Origin: an uncultured Collinsella sp.
GTDB lineage: Bacteria; Actinomycetota; Coriobacteriia; Coriobacteriales; Coriobacteriaceae
DNA: 5,694 nt
Direction: 5' to 3'
Assembly (NCBI GenBank): GCA_958427895.1
Contig: CAUADW010000092.1
Span: 1 to 5,694, forward strand
The translations under genes were made by a program, and so were the position numbers. This document shows, one piece after another, positions 1-5,694 of the stretch. A model generated the notes under the pieces. That model did no database searches and was not told where the DNA came from. It was given only the letters and a program-made list of their open reading frames with translations. Numbering within the stretch: the first letter of the stretch is position 1; each line of letters begins with the position of its first letter.

Positions 1-1638
1 AAGGGCATCCGTCTGGTCATCGAGCTCAAGAAGGGCGTCATTCCGCAGGTCGTGCTCAACAACCTGTATAAGTACACCTCACTGCAGACGACCTTCGGCG
101 CCAACAACCTGGCGCTCGTCAACGGCGTTCCCAAATGCCTGAGCCTGCGCGAGATGCTGCAGCACTACATTGACCACCAGGTCGACGTCGTTACCCGCCG
201 CACCCGCTTCGACCTTAAGAAGGCCCAGGCGCGTGCCCATATCCTCGAGGGCTACCTGATGGCCCTTGACCATATCGACGAGGTCATTAGCATCATCCGC
301 TCCTCGCAGACCGACTCCGAGGCCAGCAGCCGCTTGATCGAGCGCTTTGGCTTTACGCCCGAGCAGACCACGGCCATCCTCGAGATGAAGCTGCGCCGCC
401 TGACCGGCCTGGAGCGCGACAAGATCCAAGAAGAGTTGGACGGCCTGCGCCGCGCCATCGCCTACTACGAGGACCTGCTGGCGCATGAGGAGAAGATCCT
501 GGGCGTCATCAAGGAAGAGATGCGCGAGATCTCCAAGAAGTTTGGCGACAAGCGCCGCACCGAGATCAGCCAGGTTGAGAAGGACCTGGATGTCGAGGAC
601 CTCATCGCCGACGAGGACATGGTCGTGACCATCACCCACACCGGCTACGTTAAGCGTATCCCGGTGGCTGCCTACCGTGCCCAGAAGCGCGGAGGCAAGG
701 GCGTGTCGGGCGTCAACCTCAAAGAGGACGATGTTATCGACGAGATGTTTATCGCGTCCACGCACGAGTACGTGCTGTTCTTCTCGAGCAAGGGCAAGGC
801 CTATCGCCTGAAGGTGCACGAGCTGCCGGTGGGTACGCGCCAGGCGCGCGGTACCGCGATCGTCAACCTGCTGCCCTTCGAGGAGGGCGAGAAGATCGCG
901 AGCGTCATCAGCTGCCGCGAGTTCCCAGCCAACGAGTACCTGATGTTTGCCACCAAGAGCGGCATGGTCAAGAAGACCGTGATGAGTGCATATGACCGCA
1001 GCCGTCGCGACGGCCTGATCGCTATCAACCTGCGTGACGACGACGCACTGCTGAACGTGCGCCGCGTGCGCGAGGGCGACAAGATTATCCTGGCCACCAC
1101 CGCGGGCAAGGCGATCATGTTCTCCGAGGAGCAGGTACGCGCTACCGGCCGCGATACCAGCGGCGTTCGCGGTATCGGTATGAAGGACAGCGTGAGCGTT
1201 CTGGGCATGGAAGTCACTAACGGCAACGGCGATCTGTTCGTCATCACCGAGCGCGGCTACGGCAAGCGCACGCCGGTCGCGGACTACCCGGAGCAGAATC
1301 GCGGCGGCCAGGGTGTCTACACCATCCAGATGACCGAGCGTAAGGGTAACCTTGCGGCCATGAAGACGGTGGGCCCGCAGCACGAGCTATTCATCGTGAC
1401 GGAGGGCGCGACGGTCATTCGCGTTAAGACCGACGAGATCAGCCAGACTGGCCGCGCCACCCAGGGCGTCAAGATGATGACCGTCGACGACAACGACCGC
1501 ATCTGCGCCGTGGCCCGCATGACAGCCGCCAAAGAGAAGCCCGAAGGCGAAGCCACGGAAAACGGCTCCGCCCCCGAAGAAACCCCTGTCGATCTAGGCG
1601 ACGGCAACGACATGCCAGAAGATCTCCTAGACGAGTAA
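1..1638 (+). CDS. gyrA: DNA gyrase subunit A, C-terminal part (5' end outside window)
   Basis: This is the breakage-reunion subunit of DNA gyrase, which with GyrB forms the A2B2 enzyme that introduces negative supercoils using ATP. The frame is open from base 1, giving 545 residues that start inside the N-terminal breakage-reunion domain (GIRLVIELK, NNLYKYT). The catalytic tyrosine and quinolone-resistance region lie upstream of the window. Residues about 60-180 form the long coiled-coil and C-gate region (VVTRRT at 63-68, AHILEG, then KLRRLTGLE). FGDKRRTEI leads into the C-terminal beta-pinwheel. The GyrA box is QKRGGKG at 228-234; this heptad distinguishes GyrA from ParC. Six repeating blades begin near residues 208, 257, 313, 362, 412 and 463, as expected for a full DNA-wrapping domain. 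The last 35 or so residues are rich in Glu and Asp, like the acidic tail of other gyrases. The gene ends in TAA and is followed by an intrinsic terminator. Identification is secure; the window cannot show the start or the active site. Confidence 0.97.
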   Translation, partial: KGIRLVIELKKGVIPQVVLNNLYKYTSLQTTFGANNLALVNGVPKCLSLREMLQHYIDHQVDVVTRRTRFDLKKAQARAHILEGYLMALDHIDEVISIIRSSQTDSEASSRLIERFGFTPEQTTAILEMKLRRLTGLERDKIQEELDGLRRAIAYYEDLLAHEEKILGVIKEEMREISKKFGDKRRTEISQVEKDLDVEDLIADEDMVVTITHTGYVKRIPVAAYRAQKRGGKGVSGVNLKEDDVIDEMFIASTHEYVLFFSSKGKAYRLKVHELPVGTRQARGTAIVNLLPFEEGEKIASVISCREFPANEYLMFATKSGMVKKTVMSAYDRSRRDGLIAINLRDDDALLNVRRVREGDKIILATTAGKAIMFSEEQVRATGRDTSGVRGIGMKDSVSVLGMEVTNGNGDLFVITERGYGKRTPVADYPEQNRGGQGVYTIQMTERKGNLAAMKTVGPQHELFIVTEGATVIRVKTDEISQTGRATQGVKMMTVDDNDRICAVARMTAAKEKPEGEATENGSAPEETPVDLGDGNDMPEDLLDE

Positions 1639-1678
1639 GAGGCCCTAGCTGGTAGAAAATATCAGACACCATATATCG

Positions 1679-1711
1679 GCGGTCGGCGCACTGCGCGCCG
1701 ACCGCTTTTTT
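1679..1711 (+). terminator. Intrinsic terminator of gyrA
   Basis: An 11-bp perfect GC-rich stem (1679-1689 with 1695-1705, arm GCGGTCGGCGC) closes a 5-base loop and is followed directly by six T residues (1706-1711). It lies 40 bases after the gyrA stop. The T-tract is also the outermost left edge of the large palindrome that follows. Confidence 0.9.
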
Positions 1712-1890
1712 GAAAACCTTTGAACCCCGCGTCGGCCCCGGCTGCCCGGCGGCACGCGAAGTCGATCGCGAGTTCCGCACGAGCCGGAGAGCACTTAATG
1801 TGCTCTCCGTGCGAGCAGGACTGTCCGAGCAGGCGACTTCGCATGCCGCCGGGCAGCCGGGGCCGACACCCCTCAAAGATTTTCAAAAAA
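1706..1890. repeat. Giant imperfect palindrome (185 bp) between gyrA and the tRNA cluster
   Basis: The two halves are inverted copies. Pairing blocks are 1706-1716 with 1880-1890 (11 bp), 1718-1723 with 1873-1878 (6 bp), 1731-1754 with 1844-1867 (24 bp without a break) and 1756-1764 with 1834-1842 (9 bp), so 50 bp in the outer arms. The exceptions are two single C/A mismatches (1717/1879 and 1755/1843) and one internal loop (1724-1730 against 1868-1872, where both sides read ACCCC). Towards the tip, CGCAC 1776-1780 pairs with GTGCG 1809-1813, and GGAGAGCAC 1786-1794 pairs with GTGCTCTCC 1800-1808 around the loop TTAAT. An octamer CGAGCAGG occurs twice on the right side (1812-1819, 1826-1833). 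Short open frames cross it but look like by-products of the palindrome; I see no gene. It could be a MITE-like or other non-autonomous repeat, a structured RNA, or a DNA cruciform site. Its function is unknown, and no target-site duplication is evident at its edges. Confidence 0.88.
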
Positions 1891-1894
1891 GTTG

Positions 1895-1924
1895 TTGACG
1901 CGCGCGTAACGACTCGTCTAATAT
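1895..1924 (+). promoter_or_regulatory. Sigma-70-type promoter of the tRNA cluster
   Basis: A -35 box TTGACG (1895-1900) and a -10 box TAATAT (1919-1924) are separated by 18 bases. The start would fall near 1931, leaving a leader of about 8 bases before the first tRNA. An A/T-rich run lies just upstream (about 1875-1894, including AAAAAA at 1885-1890) where an UP element would be; that run is also the right end of the palindrome. A CCC run follows the -10 box in the discriminator region, a trait of growth-rate-controlled stable RNA promoters in other bacteria. Such control here is only inferred. Confidence 0.8.
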
Positions 1925-1938
1925 ATCCCTTGCGCGAT

Positions 1939-2015
1939 GGACCTGTAGCTCAGTTGGTTAGAGCGTCCGGCTGATAACCGGGAGGTCACAAGTTCGAATC
2001 TTGTCAGGTCCACCA
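1939..2015 (+). tRNA. tRNA-Ile (anticodon GAU), first copy
   Basis: A complete 77-base tRNA with encoded CCA (2013-2015). The acceptor stem GGACCTG (1939-1945) pairs perfectly with CAGGTCC (2005-2011). The anticodon loop CTGATAA carries GAT at 1973-1975, closed by a stem with one T-G wobble. The T arm has TTCGAAT between ACAAG and CTTGT. It reads AUU and AUC isoleucine codons. It is identical to the copy at 2163-2239, and the identity extends three bases upstream (GAT), giving an 80-bp direct repeat (1936-2015 and 2160-2239). It is the first gene after the cluster promoter. Confidence 0.98.
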
Positions 2016-2026
2016 CTTTCTTTCGC

Positions 2027-2071
2027 AATAAACACCCCAGCGAGAGCCGAGTCGCCGCTGGGGTGTTTATT
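2027..2071. terminator. Strong hairpin between tRNA-Ile and tRNA-Ala, terminator-like
   Basis: A perfect 16-bp inverted repeat (2027-2042 with 2056-2071) encloses a 13-base loop. The GC-rich core (CACCCCAGCG with CGCTGGGGTG) is followed by TTTATTA, and the matching A-rich strand lies on the left. It therefore resembles a bidirectional intrinsic terminator, although the T-rich part is interrupted and takes part in the stem. It begins 11 bases after the first tRNA's CCA and ends 11 bases before tRNA-Ala. Alternatives are a partial attenuator or a processing signal in the cluster transcript. Confidence 0.65.
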
Positions 2072-2082
2072 ACTGTCTCCGT

Positions 2083-2158
2083 GGGGGTTTAGCTCAGCTG
2101 GGAGAGCGCGGGCTTTGCAAGCCTGAGGTCAGGGGTTCGATCCCCCTAACCTCCACCA
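2083..2158 (+). tRNA. tRNA-Ala (anticodon UGC)
   Basis: A complete 76-base tRNA with encoded CCA (2156-2158). The acceptor arms GGGGGTT (2083-2089) and AACCTCC (2148-2154) include the G3-U70 wobble pair, the main identity element for alanyl-tRNA synthetase. The anticodon loop TTTGCAA carries TGC at 2116-2118. The T arm is AGGGG, TTCGATC, CCCCT. Only four bases (2159-2162) separate it from the second tRNA-Ile, so these two are almost certainly cut from one transcript. I see no convincing separate promoter in the 67 bases before it, so it probably depends on read-through of the upstream hairpin. Confidence 0.98.
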
Positions 2159-2162
2159 TGAT

Positions 2163-2239
2163 GGACCTGTAGCTCAGTTGGTTAGAGCGTCCGGCTGATA
2201 ACCGGGAGGTCACAAGTTCGAATCTTGTCAGGTCCACCA
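2163..2239 (+). tRNA. tRNA-Ile (anticodon GAU), second identical copy
   Basis: Base-for-base identical to the tRNA at 1939-2015, with GAT at 2197-2199 and encoded CCA at 2237-2239. It follows tRNA-Ala by four bases and ends 14 bases before the terminator stem. The usual actinobacterial arrangement is one Ile followed by one Ala gene, so this looks like a recent duplication or one kept identical by gene conversion. Confidence 0.98.
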
Positions 2240-2253
2240 TCAAAACTGTGAAG

Positions 2254-2286
2254 AGTCCTGGGGCATTGCCTCGGGGCTTTTTTCTT
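2254..2286 (+). terminator. Intrinsic terminator of the tRNA cluster
   Basis: A 10-bp stem (2254-2263 with 2269-2278) with three G-T wobbles surrounds the loop CATTG. A T-rich run starts at 2278 (six T, then CTT). AAG at 2251-2253 could extend the stem into the T-tract. The position directly after the last tRNA fits termination of the cluster. Confidence 0.8.
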
Positions 2287-2311
2287 GTCTGCGATAAATC
2301 TCATTTTGGTT

Positions 2312-2341
2312 TTGTGTGCTGTGCGAAAGATTGGGTAGTAT
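2312..2341 (+). promoter_or_regulatory. Candidate promoter of the DUF151 operon
   Basis: TTGTGT (2312-2317) and TAGTAT (2336-2341), 18 bases apart, are the best match to a housekeeping promoter between the tRNA terminator and the DUF151 gene. The start would lie near 2348 and give a leader of about 50 bases. The -35 box is poor, so this is tentative. Confidence 0.45.
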
Positions 2342-2387
2342 AGCTATTCAATGCGGTGGAGCTGCCGCGTGTTAACCGCTACGTACC

Positions 2388-2393
2388 GGAGGT
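2388..2393 (+). promoter_or_regulatory. Ribosome binding site that sets the DUF151 start
   Basis: GGAGGT lies five bases before the ATG at 2399. The in-frame ATG at 2351, which would add 16 residues, has no such site and lies almost on the predicted transcription start. The extra residues (MRWSCRVLTA and on) also do not resemble the family's N-terminus. Confidence 0.85.
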
Positions 2394-2398
2394 GTTCC

Positions 2399-2899
2399 AT
2401 GGTTCGTGTCGACATAGAGACCATCGTCATGGCCGCCGGTCCCGTGCCATCGCTTATCGTGCTTCGCGAGCGCTGCGGCAAGTCGGACTCGCCCGCACCG
2501 CTGCGTTCCCTTTCCATTCAGACAGGTTCGTTTGAGGCCGCGGCCATCAGCCGTGGCATCGATAGCGGTCGCGCCGAGCGCCCGATTACCCATGACCTGT
2601 TGCTCGATACTGTTGGCGCCCTGGGCGCCAAGCTCGAGCGCATCGAGATCGTTCGCGCCGAGCCGCCGGTGTTCTACGCGACGATCGTCGTACTGGCCGA
2701 TGGTGACGAGCGCAAGATCGACGCCCGCCCCAGTGATGCCATTGCCCTTGCCGTGCGCAGCAATGCCCCCATGTTTGTGGAGGACGACATCATGAATCGC
2801 CTGGGCACTGTTTCTACCCACGCCGAGGAAGTCGACGACGAGCAGGAGTTCGAGAAGTTCGACGAGTTCGTCCATACGCTCTCCCCCGATGACTTCTAA
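2399..2899 (+). CDS. DUF151 / bifunctional nuclease family protein
   Basis: A 166-residue soluble protein of the DUF151 family, called bifunctional nuclease after a plant member with DNase and RNase activity. The biochemical role of bacterial members is not settled, so nuclease activity here is inferred from the family. Family signatures seen are FEAAAI at 45-50, RPITHDLL at 61-68, an FYAT strand at 92-95, and the diagnostic DARPSDAIALAVR at 108-120 followed by APMFV. The first motif is altered: the family usually has a Leu-Pro-Ile-x-Ile-Gly pattern before the Glu-Ala, but this protein has SLSIQTGSFEA. The last 25 residues are very acidic (EEVDDEQEFEKFDEF), a common kind of tail in actinobacterial members. 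The ATG at 2399 is chosen because of the strong ribosome binding site. The stop TAA (2897-2899) directly abuts an ATG at 2900, so this gene heads a three-gene unit. Confidence 0.92.
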   Translation: MVRVDIETIVMAAGPVPSLIVLRERCGKSDSPAPLRSLSIQTGSFEAAAISRGIDSGRAERPITHDLLLDTVGALGAKLERIEIVRAEPPVFYATIVVLADGDERKIDARPSDAIALAVRSNAPMFVEDDIMNRLGTVSTHAEEVDDEQEFEKFDEFVHTLSPDDF

Positions 2900-3289
2900 A
2901 TGCGGGGCGTCCAGGTTGCGGAGCGTTCGCTGATGGCCGGCGGGATGTCGGCTGAAGCGGCTGCAATCGCCCGCGAGGCCCAGATGCGCTCGGAGGCTTC
3001 TGAGGCGGCTCGCATTGCCTATGTGACGCAGGCCCGCACGCTTCGCGAACGCCGCGGCTCGTTTATCAAGATGGTTGTCATCTCCGCCCTTGTTGCGGCA
3101 ATCTGCTCGCGCCTTCGTGGTACAGTTGGTGCGCTTGGGTTTTCGATCTCTACGGGCCTGGTGATCTGGGGCGTGGTCGATGCGGTAATGCTGACCAGTC
3201 AGATCAAGGTACTCGACAAGCGCGCGATGGATATGATGCGCGCCCGCGACGCTGCCGCTAAGATCGCTGCTGAGGCGCAAGAACTGTAA
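2900..3289 (+). CDS. Small two-helix membrane protein of unknown function
   Basis: I do not recognise a family. From the ATG at 2900 it is 129 residues. An N-terminal Ala/Glu/Arg-rich, probably helical segment (about 15-52) precedes two hydrophobic segments (about 55-70 and 75-97) joined by the short basic turn RLRG. A C-terminal charged helix follows (KVLDKRAMDMMRARDAAAKIA, in two halves around 103-126). This suggests a membrane hairpin with both ends on the same, probably cytoplasmic, side. The start is uncertain. ATG 2900 touches the previous stop (TAAATG) but has no upstream Shine-Dalgarno, so it would rely on coupling. ATG 2933 has GGAG (2920-2923) nine bases upstream and would give 118 residues. 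ATG 2945 is a weaker third choice. Zero spacing to the DUF151 gene indicates co-expression. Coding is supported by the tight fit between neighbours and plausible protein chemistry, not by homology. Confidence 0.78.
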   Translation: MRGVQVAERSLMAGGMSAEAAAIAREAQMRSEASEAARIAYVTQARTLRERRGSFIKMVVISALVAAICSRLRGTVGALGFSISTGLVIWGVVDAVMLTSQIKVLDKRAMDMMRARDAAAKIAAEAQEL

Positions 3290-3319
3290 CGACGCCAGAC
3301 TCGATGGGAAGGTCTAAAG

Positions 3320-3769
3320 ATGGCACAGGATATGCAGGACGCCGGTAACGTCTCCGCCGAGCTCGACGCCATGGTGTGCGATCTGATCGGCGCGTTCTTG
3401 GACGACCTTGCCGCCGGTGAAAACCCTGGCGTGGTCGTGGCAATTGAGGACGCCGCTTCCAACCGTTATCTGGCGGCGCTCGACGAGGACGGCGAAGAGG
3501 CGTGCCTCGAGGCGGCCACCAACTTTATCTCTGAGCACAAGATGGGTCTTAAGGACGAGGGCCTGGGCCGTATCGCTCGTTATGCCATCGGCTACACCGG
3601 CTGCGTCGAGATTGACGGCGGCTATCACGATGCTCTGCTCGTGAGCTTCTTCGAAACCACGCTCGAGAGTGGTTTTTCGGCATATGTGCTGTATGAGGGC
3701 ATGGGCGCCGGCGATGGTTTTATGTGGAGCGACCCTGAACCTGCAGGTGAGGAAACCCCTCTCATCTAA
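3320..3769 (+). CDS. Conserved-looking acidic protein of unknown function
   Basis: A 149-residue protein with no family I can name. It has no signal peptide or membrane segment, is strongly acidic, and appears to be a compact alpha/beta fold. The N-terminal half has an amphipathic helix (about 12-32) followed by a strand (PGVVVAIED, 36-44) and another helix around 57-72. The C-terminal half holds strands around CVEIDGG (95-101) and ALLVSFFET (105-113), then a Gly-rich end (EGMGAGDGF). The ATG at 3320 has GGAAGG (3307-3312) seven bases upstream. It starts 30 bases after the stop of the membrane protein, on the same strand with no terminator between them, so it is probably the third gene of that operon. 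No clear intrinsic terminator follows, so some read-through into typA is possible. Confidence 0.82.
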   Translation: MAQDMQDAGNVSAELDAMVCDLIGAFLDDLAAGENPGVVVAIEDAASNRYLAALDEDGEEACLEAATNFISEHKMGLKDEGLGRIARYAIGYTGCVEIDGGYHDALLVSFFETTLESGFSAYVLYEGMGAGDGFMWSDPEPAGEETPLI

Positions 3770-3811
3770 AATCGCTAAAATAAACGAGTTTTCGGTAAAA
3801 GGCTCAATATT

Positions 3812-3839
3812 CCCGCTGAGCGTTGTATCGCTGGGCGGG
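3812..3839 (+). promoter_or_regulatory. Dyad in the typA leader region
   Basis: CCCGCT (3812-3817) can pair with GGCGGG (3834-3839) and AGCG (3819-3822) with CGCT (3829-3832) around the loop TTGTAT, with one G-G mismatch between the two blocks. No T-tract follows, so it is not a standard terminator. It lies about 48 bases before the typA start. An A/T-rich TATATA (3860-3865) downstream could be a -10 box for typA but lacks a good -35 box. Depending on where transcription starts, the dyad could be an operator or a leader hairpin, or it may be chance. Confidence 0.35.
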
Positions 3840-3886
3840 CCGCATACGCGTGCCGGTTGTATATAGATAGAAGATAGGGGAACTAC

Positions 3887-5694
<1,808 letters not shown>

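Noticed and set aside
79..1383. Long open frame on the minus strand opposite gyrA (434 residues)
   Set aside because: It mirrors the codon bias of gyrA in the opposite strand, yields low-complexity Ala/Leu/Val/His/Asp-rich sequence, and overlaps an unmistakable gene.
1812..1833. Twice-repeated octamer CGAGCAGG as a start of a repeat array
   Set aside because: Only two copies 14 bases apart, with no further units or regular spacers; not CRISPR-like.
1710..1974. Several short open frames on both strands within and around the palindrome
   Set aside because: They encode near-mirrored peptides (for example GPGCPAA on both strands) because the DNA is palindromic, and lack ribosome binding sites; one runs into the tRNA gene.
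1939..2239. Repeated tRNA segment as a phage or integrative-element attachment site pair
   Set aside because: The repeats flank only a tRNA-Ala gene and a hairpin, both copies are complete functional tRNAs, and no integrase or excisionase gene is present in the window.
2351..2398. N-terminal extension of the DUF151 protein from ATG 2351
   Set aside because: No Shine-Dalgarno, placement almost on the predicted transcription start, and sequence unlike the family; the GGAGGT before ATG 2399 is decisive. A leaderless start cannot be fully excluded.
3748..3800. Intrinsic terminator after the acidic-protein gene
   Set aside because: Only a 4-bp stem (GAGG with CCTC, inside the coding end) and an AAAC/GTTT pair with a two-base loop can be drawn; neither has a proper stem plus T-tract.

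Overview
The window looks like a stretch of chromosome from a high-GC Gram-positive bacterium of the Actinomycetota. The class Coriobacteriia, probably a Collinsella-like genus, fits best. This rests on the strongly GC-biased third codon positions, the gyrA then tRNA-Ile then tRNA-Ala order known from actinobacteria, and the general look of the proteins. The genus is an inference and was not tested by any search. All genes seen are on the + strand. Because gyrA normally sits in the dnaA-gyrB-gyrA region, the window is probably near the replication origin.

Region by region: (1) 1-1638 is the C-terminal two thirds of DNA gyrase subunit A, ending in an intrinsic terminator. (2) 1706-1890 is a very large imperfect palindrome with about 50 bp paired between its outer arms and a smaller hairpin at its tip. 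It starts on the terminator's own T-tract and ends five bases before the -35 box of the next promoter. (3) A clear promoter at 1895-1924 serves a tRNA cluster: tRNA-Ile(GAU), tRNA-Ala(UGC), and a second, identical tRNA-Ile(GAU). A 16-bp perfect hairpin lies between the first Ile and Ala genes, and a terminator follows the cluster. (4) 2399-3769 is a compact three-gene group: a DUF151 (bifunctional nuclease family) protein, a small two-helix membrane protein whose reading frame opens directly at the stop codon of the first gene, and a small acidic soluble protein of unknown family. (5) After a 117-base leader with a dyad, typA/bipA, a ribosome-associated translational GTPase, runs off the right edge with only its last few codons missing.

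The protein genes at the two ends are housekeeping genes: DNA topology (gyrA) and ribosome assembly or stress translation (typA). The tRNA cluster supplies Ile and Ala decoding. The least explained parts are the giant palindrome, the duplicated tRNA-Ile with a terminator-like hairpin inside the cluster, and the DUF151/membrane-hairpin/acidic-protein operon. I found no complete new defence or mobile system, CRISPR array or integrase.
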